A DNA stretch of 6,516 nucleotides from Candidatus Cloacimonadota bacterium (GCA_021160355.1 JAGHCS010000131.1:1-6516); one strand, 5' to 3'; numbered from the stretch's first letter, positions 1-6,444 are shown. The notes: generated from the letters alone by a model not told the origin. Made by a program: numbers and translations.

Positions 1-106
1 GCAAATTTTAGATAAATGCATTGTGTTCATAAAAAATCCCGACTCCATGCATACTATTTATAAGGATTTTCCTGTAAGACGCACACTCATTCCACAAATT
101 ATTTGA
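1..106 (+). CDS. Possible C-terminal end of an unidentified upstream gene (partial)
   Basis: The frame starting at base 2 is open from the window edge for 34 codons and ends at TGA 104-106; the other two + frames hit stops within the first 15 bases. The translated tail reads in part CIVFIKNPDSMHTIYKDFPV and finishes RRTLIPQII. It is a mix of hydrophobic and charged residues that looks protein-like, but I recognise no family. If real, the gene ends 40 bp before der and could share its transcript. The evidence is only an open frame of about 100 bases in an AT-rich region, so it may be chance. Sequence to the left of the window would settle it. Confidence 0.4.
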   Translation, partial: QILDKCIVFIKNPDSMHTIYKDFPVRRTLIPQII

Positions 107-146
107 CAACCTTTTCCCCGAAAATCCCACTGTATTTTAATAAATT

Positions 147-1466
147 ATGTCTATACCGATAGTTGCAATAGTAGGACGTCCCAATGTGGGCAAATCAACC
201 ATTTTTAACAGGATGGTGAAGAAGAAACTTGCGATCGTTGATGAGGAATCCGGAGTTACCAGGGATAGAAAATATTTTCAAACCGAGTGGAACGGTTATC
301 CTTTCATTGTTGTAGATACAGGCGGGATCGTGCCGAGCACAAATGATTCCATGACACAATCAATCAAGGCACAAGCAGAACTTGCCATCGAAGAAGCTGA
401 TCTGATCGTGTTTGTCACAGATTGCAAAAACGGTATAACGGATTATGACCAGCAAATTGCACAAATGCTCTTTCCTGTACAGGATAAAGTTATCTTCACT
501 GTAAACAAGGTAGATAATGATAAAGAGGAGCTGGAAATTTATGAATTCATGAACCTGGGATTTGGTGAACCAATTGGAATTTCTGCACTTGGTGGAAGAA
601 ATTTTTCTGAACTTCAAGACCAGATTGTAAACAACTTACCATCCATTGAAGAAATGAAAGGGCAGTTCAAAGAAGATACAATCAAAATCGCTGTAGTCGG
701 CAAACCAAATGTTGGAAAATCCTCATTAGTAAATAAGATCATCGGACAAAATGCTGTAATTGTGACGGACATCCCGGGCACCACCCGAGATTCTGTTCAT
801 TTGAATTTCAAATATAAGGATTGCGAGCTGACTATCATAGATACGGCAGGACTGCGCAGAAAAAGTAGGGTGAAGTTTGGGATCGAGTATTTCAGCAACC
901 TGCGTAGTTTGCGCAGCATAGACGATGCCGACATCGTATGTGTTCTTCTCGATGCACAGGAAGAAATCTCAGTTCAGGATAAGCGAATTATCGAGTATAC
1001 TCAATCTCAGTATAAAGCACTTATTCTTGTTGTCAATAAGTGGGATGCGATCGAAAAAGATCACAAAACTGCAAAAAAATTCGAAGAAGAAATTCGTTAT
1101 AGTTTGAATTATGCGTCCTATGCTCCGGTCATTTTTATTTCTGCGACAACCGGACAACGTGTCACAAAATTTCTTGATCTCATCCTCTATGTAAATCTAC
1201 AGAGAAAGAAACGGATCTCCACACACAACATGAACACTTTTCTACAAAAAATCACAGCACAAAATCCACCAAGTCATCCTTCACATAAAAGAGTGAAATT
1301 CTATTTTGCTTCACAAGTAGACACCAATCCACCACTTTTCCTATTTGTCATGAATAATGCAACACTTATTACAGAGAATTATAAAAGATACATCCAAAAC
1401 CAGATTCGGGAAAAATTTGGTTTTGACGGCATCACAATTAAGTTAAAATTTAAGGATAAATCATGA
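147..1466 (+). CDS. der: Ribosome biogenesis GTPase Der (EngA), tandem G domains
   Basis: Der is an essential double GTPase that acts in the cytoplasm on maturation of the 50S ribosomal subunit. Both G domains are visible. The first has a P-loop GRPNVGKST (residues 10-18), DTGG (57-60), NKVD (120-123) and a SAL G5 motif (146-148). The second has GKPNVGKSS (185-193), DTAG (232-235), NKWD (297-300) and SAT (332-334). Residues from about 350 to 439 correspond to the KH-like RNA-binding domain that packs between them. At 439 residues it has the normal family length, with no missing motif. The start is placed at 147 because MSIPIVAIVGRPNVGKS is the usual Der N-terminus, although no Shine-Dalgarno sequence precedes it (AT-rich bases 131-146). 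Its stop overlaps the plsY start by 4 bp. Confidence 0.97.
   Translation: MSIPIVAIVGRPNVGKSTIFNRMVKKKLAIVDEESGVTRDRKYFQTEWNGYPFIVVDTGGIVPSTNDSMTQSIKAQAELAIEEADLIVFVTDCKNGITDYDQQIAQMLFPVQDKVIFTVNKVDNDKEELEIYEFMNLGFGEPIGISALGGRNFSELQDQIVNNLPSIEEMKGQFKEDTIKIAVVGKPNVGKSSLVNKIIGQNAVIVTDIPGTTRDSVHLNFKYKDCELTIIDTAGLRRKSRVKFGIEYFSNLRSLRSIDDADIVCVLLDAQEEISVQDKRIIEYTQSQYKALILVVNKWDAIEKDHKTAKKFEEEIRYSLNYASYAPVIFISATTGQRVTKFLDLILYVNLQRKKRISTHNMNTFLQKITAQNPPSHPSHKRVKFYFASQVDTNPPLFLFVMNNATLITENYKRYIQNQIREKFGFDGITIKLKFKDKS
1452..1456 (+). promoter_or_regulatory. Ribosome binding site of plsY inside the end of der
   Basis: AAGGA lies 6 bases before the plsY ATG and supports that start within the ATGA overlap with der. 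Confidence 0.6.
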
Positions 1467-2134
1467 TTCTATTTTTTGCTTTGCTCATCTCATATCTTTT
1501 TGGTACGATCCCCAGCGGATTTATCCTTGGTAAATTGATCAAAAAAATCGATATTCGGGAACATGGCAGTAAGAATATCGGAGCTACAAATGTGCTGAGA
1601 ACTCTTGGGGTTATTCCTGGTATCATCTCATTGATTTTTGATTTTTTTAAAGGATTTTTTGCAGTCGAAATCGGCAGGCTCCTCCTTGCACAATCCTGCG
1701 AACATACCATTTTAGGATTCAATCCCTGCCTTGATTATACCAATCCACAAACATATCAGATCGCTATTGTTGCGATTGGCCTTGTGGCAATCATCGGTCA
1801 TATCTATCCGGTTTTTCTAAGATTCAAAGGGGGCAAGGGAATGGCAACAGGTGCAGGAGTATTAATTAATTTGCTGCCAATTCCATCTCTCATTGCACTT
1901 GGCGTGTTCCTTCTTATTGCGGCTCTATTTCGTTATATATCACTCGCTTCGCTCTTTGCAGTTCTTACGTTCTGGATTGTCGAGATTATCCGAAATATTC
2001 CCGATTTTCAAGAAATCCCCCTTCTTGTTTTGACAACATTTACCGCAGCCCTTATCATATACCGTCACAAAGAAAATATATCTCGCCTGAGAAAAGGTGA
2101 AGAATCGAAAGTATCTTTCAGAAAGAAGAAGTAA
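1463..2134 (+). CDS. plsY: Acyl-phosphate:glycerol-3-phosphate acyltransferase PlsY
   Basis: PlsY is an inner-membrane enzyme that moves an acyl group from acyl-phosphate to sn-glycerol 3-phosphate. The product is lysophosphatidic acid, the first intermediate of phospholipid synthesis; acyl-phosphate is normally supplied by PlsX, which is not in this window. The three conserved cytoplasmic motifs are present: REHGSKNIGATNVLR (residues 32-46), GHIYPVFLRFKGGKGMATG (112-130) and RHKENISRLRKGEE (201-214). Hydrophobic segments lie near residues 3-23, 50-72, 98-118, 132-156, 158-177 and 184-200, and the tail is strongly basic (FRKKK). At 223 residues it is slightly longer than many PlsY proteins; residues about 76-98 (two cysteines, C79 and C89) look like an extended loop. 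The ATGA overlap with der implies translational coupling. der-plsY adjacency recurs in other bacteria, often followed by gpsA; here purF follows. Confidence 0.96.
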   Translation: MILFFALLISYLFGTIPSGFILGKLIKKIDIREHGSKNIGATNVLRTLGVIPGIISLIFDFFKGFFAVEIGRLLLAQSCEHTILGFNPCLDYTNPQTYQIAIVAIGLVAIIGHIYPVFLRFKGGKGMATGAGVLINLLPIPSLIALGVFLLIAALFRYISLASLFAVLTFWIVEIIRNIPDFQEIPLLVLTTFTAALIIYRHKENISRLRKGEESKVSFRKKK

Positions 2135-2143
2135 CTCAAAACT

Positions 2144-3526
2144 ATGTGCGGAATCATTGGAATATATCAGAAAAATAAGAAAGCTGAATCTGCTTCTCGT
2201 CTCGCAATTCTTGGACTTTTTGCTGCTCAGCATCGTGGACAGGAAAGCTGTGGAATTGCGTATTTCGACGGCGAGAAATTACAACTCATAAAACAAATGG
2301 GGCTTGTGAAAGAAGTTTTTAATGAAGAGGTACTTACACAGATTCCCTCTCACGTTGCAATAGGTCATGTCCGTTATCCAACTCAAGGTTCATCAAACAT
2401 AGGAAATGCCCAACCCCATTTATTGAACAATCTCTCGGGACCAATGTTTGCTCTTGCAAGTAACGGGGATATAGTAAATTATAAAGAACTGCGCGAAGAC
2501 CTCGAAGCAAAGGATGTCTTTTTTGAATCGCAGAATGACGGTGAACTCATCCTGAAATATATTGCGTATTTTCACGAAAAGCAAGGGCTCTCAATCGTTG
2601 ATTCTATCAAAAAACTCATGAAGCATTTCCAGGGCTCATATTCTTCAGTTATGCTTGTTAAAGATGAACTCTATGCCTTTCGTGATCCTTATGGAAACAG
2701 ACCATTTATCCTTGGTGAGCTTAATGATGAAACGTATGTGTTTGCATCTGAATCATGCTGTATAGACATCATTCGGGCTCAATTCAAAAAAGAAGTCTCT
2801 CCTTGCGAGATCATTCACGTAAATGCAACCGGAATGGAATCAATCCAGTTAAATCCTGATGAATTCAGAAGTAGAAAGCATAGTGCGCACTGCGTTTTTG
2901 AACTTATTTATTTTTCGCGTCCAGACAGTGTGGTTTACGATAATGCAGTCTATGCTTTTCGTGAAAAACTTGGTAAAAAACTTGCTGAAAAAGAGGATAT
3001 CATCTCTGATGTCGTTATACCTGTACCCGACTCAAGCAATTTTATCGCACTCGGCTATGCAAAAGAACTCGGCTTAGATTTCAATTTTGGTCTCATACGA
3101 AATCATTATGTTGGACGCACATTTATTGCACCTGAGCAAACAATTCGTGACGAGAATGTGGTTCAGAAATTTAATCCCCTGCCCGGATATCTCGAGGGAA
3201 AAATCGTGACTCTTATTGATGATTCCATTGTGCGAGGTACGACCCTTCAAAAAATCGTAAAAATGGTTAGATCTCATGGTGCAAAAGAAGTTCATGTACG
3301 CATCGGTTCTCCAATGGTCAAATATCCCTGTTTCTACGGGATTGATACTCCTACTTATGAAGAACTGATTGCAAATCAAAAAACCGTTGAAGACATTGCC
3401 GGGTATCTGAAAGCTGACTCGCTCCGCTACTTGACAATCGATGAATTGAAAAGTGTGGTTCAAGACCAGAATAATTTTTGTTTTGCATGTTTTAATGGTG
3501 AATATCCAATTGGATTAAAGAAATAA
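2144..3526 (+). CDS. purF: Amidophosphoribosyltransferase PurF, 4Fe-4S type
   Basis: PurF makes 5-phosphoribosylamine from PRPP and glutamine, the first committed step of purine synthesis. The N-terminal Ntn glutaminase begins MCGIIGIY, so Cys2 becomes the nucleophile once Met1 is removed, and there is no propeptide. HVRYPTQG (75-82), SNGD (106-109) and D132 supply the glutamine-binding and oxyanion positions. The phosphoribosyltransferase half shows YFSRPDS (256-262), HYVGRTFIAP (321-330) and the PRPP loop VTLIDDSIVRGTT (355-367). Cysteines at 250, 396, 446 and 449 sit in the contexts HCVFE, YPCFYGIDT and FCFACFNGEYP. These match the four iron-sulfur ligands of the Bacillus-type enzyme, whose cluster makes stability oxygen-dependent. 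Length is 460 residues, normal for the family. The gene starts 9 bp after plsY with only a weak purine stretch upstream, and a hairpin with a T-run follows. Confidence 0.97.
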   Translation: MCGIIGIYQKNKKAESASRLAILGLFAAQHRGQESCGIAYFDGEKLQLIKQMGLVKEVFNEEVLTQIPSHVAIGHVRYPTQGSSNIGNAQPHLLNNLSGPMFALASNGDIVNYKELREDLEAKDVFFESQNDGELILKYIAYFHEKQGLSIVDSIKKLMKHFQGSYSSVMLVKDELYAFRDPYGNRPFILGELNDETYVFASESCCIDIIRAQFKKEVSPCEIIHVNATGMESIQLNPDEFRSRKHSAHCVFELIYFSRPDSVVYDNAVYAFREKLGKKLAEKEDIISDVVIPVPDSSNFIALGYAKELGLDFNFGLIRNHYVGRTFIAPEQTIRDENVVQKFNPLPGYLEGKIVTLIDDSIVRGTTLQKIVKMVRSHGAKEVHVRIGSPMVKYPCFYGIDTPTYEELIANQKTVEDIAGYLKADSLRYLTIDELKSVVQDQNNFCFACFNGEYPIGLKK

Positions 3527-3534
3527 ATGAACTA

Positions 3535-3546
3535 TGATATATATAT
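3535..3546. repeat. 12-bp AT palindrome after purF
   Basis: TGATATATATCA is a perfect palindrome beginning 8 bases after the purF stop. It could be an operator-like site or chance in AT-rich DNA; nothing else in the window shares it. Confidence 0.3.
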
Positions 3547-3561
3547 CAAAAGGTAATGGAT

Positions 3562-3583
3562 AATGTTTTGTAAAACATTTTTT
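3562..3583 (+). terminator. Weak AT-rich terminator-like hairpin after purF
   Basis: AATGTTT (3562-3568) pairs with AAACATT (3573-3579) around a TGTA loop, and the downstream arm runs into six Ts (3578-3583). The position, 36 bp after purF and before the next cluster, suits a Rho-independent terminator. The stem has only one G-C pair, so it would be inefficient and may be only partly effective. Confidence 0.45.
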
Positions 3584-3590
3584 ATAATTC

Positions 3591-3658
3591 AGCCTTCGCG
3601 ATTTTTGTGCCAATCGCCTGCAACGGCGTATCCACAAGCTGGCGGAGAAGACGTGTGG
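3591..3658. repeat. G+C-rich structured intergenic block, possible dispersed repeat
   Basis: This stretch is about 57% G+C (39 of 68 bases), well above its surroundings. It carries three nested or overlapping short inverted repeats: GCGATT/AATCGC (3598-3603 with 3612-3617), CGCC/GGCG (3615-3618 with 3625-3628) and CCACA/TGTGG (3632-3636 with 3654-3658). No convincing reading frame or known RNA motif is visible. It may be a copy or remnant of a repeat family, or a leader structure of the heptose operon; only one copy is in the window. Confidence 0.35.
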
Positions 3659-3673
3659 TTAAATTATATGTTT

Positions 3674-3680
3674 GAAGGAG
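3674..3680 (+). promoter_or_regulatory. Strong Shine-Dalgarno of rfaE1
   Basis: GAAGGAG ends 4 bases before the ATG at 3685. It is the clearest ribosome binding site in the window and fixes the rfaE1 start. Confidence 0.75.
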
Positions 3681-3684
3681 TAAT

Positions 3685-4680
3685 ATGCATATCGATGAAA
3701 AAAAGCTCAAAGATATTTTAACAAAGATTCAATCAAAAAAGGTTTTAGTGGTTGGCGATCTTATGCTCGACCATTACATCATCGGAGATGTCGATCGAAT
3801 TTCTCCTGAAGCGCCAGTTCAGGTTGTAAAAGTTGAGAAAGAGAAATTTGGTCCGGGTGGAGCTGCAAATGTTGCTCAGAATATAAAAGCCCTTGGTGCA
3901 GAACCTATCATCATAGGAACTGTGGGAAATGACCAAACCGGAGAAAAACTCAGACAGATATTCCGTGATAATGGCATTTCTGATGAAGGAATCTTTTTTA
4001 ATATTCAACATCCTACTACACAAAAGACTCGTGTAATTGCACGCAACCAACAGCTTGTTCGCATCGATTTTGAGAATGATGACGAGATCGACGGTGAAGT
4101 GTATAATGAAATCAAAAAATATGCACAGAAAATTACTCCTGATATCGACGGCATTATTCTTCAGGATTATAATAAAGGATTGCTGACTAAAGAGCTCATT
4201 CATCTCTTTACATCTCTCGCCAAAAAACATCATAAATTTATTGGAGTTGATCCCAAAGCAAAGAACTTCTTCGAATATCAGAATGTGACTTTTTTCAAAC
4301 CAAACAAACACGAAGCTGAGAAGAATCTTCAATATGAGATCAAATCCGATGAAGACCTGAATATCATTGCAAAGAAACTCATGGACAAACTGAACTGCAA
4401 GTATGTTGTCATCACTCTCGGATCAAAAGGAATGTTTATCTGTGATGATCAAAATCAAAGCTGGCAGATACCGACTTTTTCTCAGGAAGTATATGATGTA
4501 TCAGGCGCAGGAGATACGGTCATCAGCACACTTATGCTTGCGATAACAGCAAATTGTGATATAAAAACCGCATCAATTATTGCGAATCATGCTGCTGGTG
4601 TTGTATGTGGAAAAGTGGGAGCTGCAACCGCTTCTCCTCAGGAAATCATGCGATCACTAAAAGATTGGAATGAATCATGA
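3685..4680 (+). CDS. rfaE1: D-glycero-beta-D-manno-heptose-7-phosphate kinase (RfaE1, PfkB family)
   Basis: A cytoplasmic sugar kinase that phosphorylates C1 of D,D-heptose 7-phosphate to give the 1,7-bisphosphate, an early step toward ADP-heptose for LPS inner core. It has the ribokinase/PfkB fold throughout. VVGDLMLDHYIIGDVDRISP (22-41) is the typical HldE-kinase start with substrate-contacting acidic residues. GPGGAANVAQNIKALGA (56-72) is PfkB signature 1. DYNKGLL (161-167) is close to the heptokinase form, GSKGM (246-250) lies in the nucleotide site, and DVSGAGDT (271-278) is signature 2 with catalytic base D277. At 331 residues it equals the kinase half of the fused HldE protein, without its C-terminal nucleotidyltransferase; that activity is encoded by the next gene, which overlaps by ATGA. 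That partner points to the ADP-beta-heptose branch rather than the GDP-alpha branch (HldA). Confidence 0.94.
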   Translation: MHIDEKKLKDILTKIQSKKVLVVGDLMLDHYIIGDVDRISPEAPVQVVKVEKEKFGPGGAANVAQNIKALGAEPIIIGTVGNDQTGEKLRQIFRDNGISDEGIFFNIQHPTTQKTRVIARNQQLVRIDFENDDEIDGEVYNEIKKYAQKITPDIDGIILQDYNKGLLTKELIHLFTSLAKKHHKFIGVDPKAKNFFEYQNVTFFKPNKHEAEKNLQYEIKSDEDLNIIAKKLMDKLNCKYVVITLGSKGMFICDDQNQSWQIPTFSQEVYDVSGAGDTVISTLMLAITANCDIKTASIIANHAAGVVCGKVGAATASPQEIMRSLKDWNES

Positions 4681-5141
4681 TCACAACCATTGAAGAAATA
4701 GCGAATATCGCACAGAACCTCCATGATTCAAATGTGAAAATAGTCTTTACCAATGGCTGCTTTGACCTTATTCATCGAGGGCATGTTGAATATCTCAGTG
4801 CTGCAAAAAAACTTGGAGATGTTCTCATTATTGGTTTAAACAGCGATGATTCCGTCAGACGGCTCAAGGGCATTGATCGTCCGATCAATTATGAACAGGA
4901 TCGGGCAATTGTGCTGGACAATCTTATGGCTGTAGATTACGTAGGCATTTTTGATGAGGACACACCATATGAACTTATCCGAATCGTGCAACCTGACGTG
5001 CTGGTCAAAGGTGGTGACTGGGCAATTGAAGATATTGTAGGAAGCGATATTGTGCTTGAGCGAGGTGGAGAAGTACGGAGTCTTAAATTCATCGAAGGAA
5101 AATCCACTACCGATATCATAGAAAAAATCAGAAATCAATAA
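4677..5141 (+). CDS. rfaE2: D-glycero-beta-D-manno-heptose 1-phosphate adenylyltransferase (RfaE2)
   Basis: This enzyme joins AMP from ATP to D,D-heptose 1-phosphate, giving ADP-D,D-heptose, which HldD usually epimerises for LPS core assembly. It belongs to the cytidylyltransferase-like superfamily: TNGCFDLIHRGHVEYL (residues 25-40) contains the nucleotide-binding HxGH motif (HRGH, 33-36). LNSDDSVRRLKG (54-65), RPINYEQDRA (68-77), VKGGDW (110-115) and GKSTTDII (141-148) follow the RfaE domain II pattern, the last being the second ATP-binding motif. Length is 154 residues, as expected for a stand-alone domain. The start at 4677 overlaps the rfaE1 stop by 4 bp with only a weak GGA upstream, so translation is probably coupled. 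GmhA, GmhB and HldD are not present in the window. Confidence 0.95.
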   Translation: MITTIEEIANIAQNLHDSNVKIVFTNGCFDLIHRGHVEYLSAAKKLGDVLIIGLNSDDSVRRLKGIDRPINYEQDRAIVLDNLMAVDYVGIFDEDTPYELIRIVQPDVLVKGGDWAIEDIVGSDIVLERGGEVRSLKFIEGKSTTDIIEKIRNQ

Positions 5142-5150
5142 TATAAACTA

Positions 5151-5172
5151 TGTCATCCTGAGGTTCTCGAAG
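5151..5172. repeat. Fragment of TGTCATCCTGAG-type dispersed repeat
   Basis: TGTCATCCTGAGGTTCTCGA continues with AG to 5172. Its reverse complement (CTTCGAGAACCTCAGGATGA...) has the same layout as the repeat at 6305-6371, and its forward start matches the one at 6236-6243 (TGTCATCCT). It fills the 66-bp gap between rfaE2 and the radical SAM gene and carries a small GAG/CTC hairpin. Confidence 0.55.
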
Positions 5173-5207
5173 TATGATAAAATAATCAAAAAAACGATTT
5201 AATTAGT

Positions 5208-6158
5208 ATGCATACTTATAAGAACTGTAATCTTTGTCCGAGAGAATGCAAAATTAACCGCACACGAGGACAAAAGGGATATTGCAGAGAGACAGCCCAA
5301 CTCCGTATCTCAGATATTGGGGCACATTTTGGAGAGGAACCCCCTATCTCCGGGACAAATGGTTCGGGAACTATCTTTTTCACAGGATGCTCGCTGAAGT
5401 GTTGCTACTGCCAGAATTATCAAATATCCTTTAATGGATTTGGAATTCCCTATACGTGCGAGCGGGTTGCAAAAGATATAAAAGAACTTATTTTTACTTA
5501 TGATATTCATAATGTGAACTTTGTCACACCCGATCATTTTTTCCCGCACACAATAAAAATCGTTGAATTGCTAAGAAAGGCAGATATCTCTTTACCAATT
5601 TTATATAATATGTCGGGATATCAGAAAGTTGATTCTATCAAAGCACTTGATGAATATGCTGATATCTACATGCCTGATTTCAAGTATGCAGACAGGAAAT
5701 TGGCAAAGGAACTTTCAAACGCCGAAGATTATCCTGACAGAGCGCTTGAATCACTTATTGAGATGGTCAGACAGAAGGGATTTCTTGATTCCTTTGTTGA
5801 GGATAAACCAATTGCTTCAAAAGGTGTGCTCGTTCGTCATCTCATCCTGCCGGAACAGGTCCAGAATTCGAAGGATGTACTTACGACTCTTTTTATAGAG
5901 TTCGGAAAAGATATTCCGATCAGTTTGATGTCTCAGTATAATCCGCCTGCAATGCTTATCAATAATGATGATATTTTTCGTCGGTTTTTAGGAAGACGAA
6001 TTACGCTGGAAGAATTCAACGACGTGTATGAACATGCCTTAAGTCTGGATTTTACTAATATGCTCGTGCAGTTTCCGCAAGATTTTGTCTCCAAGAAAGA
6101 TCAGACTGATTTCTCGCCGGATTTCAGAGAAGAAAAACCGTTCAGGGGAAATAGATAA
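5208..6158 (+). CDS. PflX-type radical SAM protein, function unknown
   Basis: Radical SAM protein of the PflX family, often annotated as a putative pyruvate formate-lyase activating enzyme although no PFL activation has been shown for this branch. C61-SLK-C65-CY-C68 is the CxxxCxxC motif that holds the SAM-binding 4Fe-4S cluster. In front of it lies CNLCPREC (7-14) and C26 in GQKGYC, a conserved Cys4 arrangement (C7, C10, C14, C26) that could bind a second metal or cluster. HFGEEPPISGTNGSGTIFFT (40-59) and CQNYQIS (68-74) are hallmarks of this family and separate it from true PflA. VNFVTPDHF (103-111), YMPDFKY (154-160) and GVLVRHLILP (206-215) continue the pattern. Length is 316 residues. 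No Shine-Dalgarno is visible, but MHTYKNCNLCPREC is the expected start. No glycyl-radical enzyme or obvious partner is nearby. Confidence 0.9.
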   Translation: MHTYKNCNLCPRECKINRTRGQKGYCRETAQLRISDIGAHFGEEPPISGTNGSGTIFFTGCSLKCCYCQNYQISFNGFGIPYTCERVAKDIKELIFTYDIHNVNFVTPDHFFPHTIKIVELLRKADISLPILYNMSGYQKVDSIKALDEYADIYMPDFKYADRKLAKELSNAEDYPDRALESLIEMVRQKGFLDSFVEDKPIASKGVLVRHLILPEQVQNSKDVLTTLFIEFGKDIPISLMSQYNPPAMLINNDDIFRRFLGRRITLEEFNDVYEHALSLDFTNMLVQFPQDFVSKKDQTDFSPDFREEKPFRGNR

Positions 6159-6235
6159 TACATCTCTAAACCCTTATCAGCCATTGGGCGGACAAACTAA
6201 ACTGATTTACGCTGAAATTTTCTATAAAAATAATT

Positions 6236-6277
6236 GTCATCCTCGAGTAAGAAATTTCAATTTCTTGCGAAGGATCT
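6236..6277. repeat. TGTCATCCT...GAAGGATCTC repeat forming a long hairpin
   Basis: Starts TGTCATCCTCGAG and ends GCGAAGGATCTC. ATCCT (6239-6243) pairs with AGGAT (6271-6275), CG (6244-6245) with CG (6268-6269), and AAGAAATT (6249-6256) with AATTTCTT (6259-6266) at the tip, so nearly the whole element folds into one hairpin. No T-run follows, so it is not an obvious terminator. It looks like a REP-like dispersed intergenic repeat. Confidence 0.6.
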
Positions 6278-6304
6278 CCCTCTGCTTCATGATCTATCAT
6301 TAAT

Positions 6305-6376
6305 ATGAGACCCTTCGACTCGCCTTCGCTTTGCTATGGCGCAACGGGCAAGCTCAGGGTGACAATCTCATTTTTT
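6305..6376 (+). terminator. Hairpin repeat in opposite orientation, ending in a T-run
   Basis: A second repeat copy reading on the opposite strand (GAGACCCTTCGA ... AAGCTCAGGGTGACA). Outer arms ATGAGA (6305-6310) and TCTCAT (6366-6371) pair, CCCT (6311-6314) pairs with AGGG (6356-6359), and an inner CGCC/GGCG stem (6321-6324 with 6338-6341) lies in what looks like extra sequence between the arms. Six Ts (6371-6376) follow directly, so on the + strand it could terminate transcription of the radical SAM gene and keep readthrough out of the IS. Confidence 0.5.
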
Positions 6377-6415
6377 GTTTTACATGTACGGGGCTGTCCC
6401 ACAACCCCAACAAAG

Positions 6416-6444
6416 TTTACAAGAAATTAGTCTCACAATATTTT
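6416..6444 (+). promoter_or_regulatory. Putative promoter of the transposase
   Basis: TTTACA (6416-6421) and TATTTT (6439-6444) are separated by 17 bases, giving a sigma70-like arrangement. The -10 box ends only 6 bases before the ATG, so the transcript would be leaderless or nearly so, in keeping with the lack of a Shine-Dalgarno. Confidence 0.4.

Noticed and set aside
47..66. Similarity between ATGCATACTATTTATAAGG and the start of the radical SAM gene (ATGCATACTTATAAG)
   Set aside because: Short, gapped, AT-rich and not continued on either side; most likely chance.
112..124. Small hairpin TTTTC-CCC-GAAAA before der
   Set aside because: Five-bp, mostly A-T stem with a 3-base loop and no T-run; too weak to call a terminator.
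103..138. Possible der promoter: TTGACA (103-108) with TATTTT (133-138)
   Set aside because: The -35 box is perfect but the spacer is 24 bases, too long for sigma70, and the -35 box overlaps the likely upstream stop codon. No better pair is visible.
3074..3463. A 129-codon open frame on the - strand opposite purF
   Set aside because: Fully covered by the conserved PRPP-binding half of PurF; no ribosome binding site or recognisable domain.
3745..4332. A 195-codon open frame on the - strand opposite rfaE1
   Set aside because: It lies wholly inside a well-supported kinase gene, is rich in Phe, Ile and Ser as expected of antisense AT-rich coding DNA, and shows no motif.
5208..6158. Annotation of the radical SAM gene as true pyruvate formate-lyase activase or as the AmmeMemoRadiSam enzyme
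   Set aside because: The N-terminal CPREC...GYC region and EEPPISGTNGSGTIFF block fit the PflX branch, and neither a PFL gene nor AmmeMemo partner genes are present.
6085..6303. A 72-codon + frame running over the end of the radical SAM gene into the repeat region
   Set aside because: It overlaps conserved coding sequence in another frame and then reads through the hairpin repeat; no family features.
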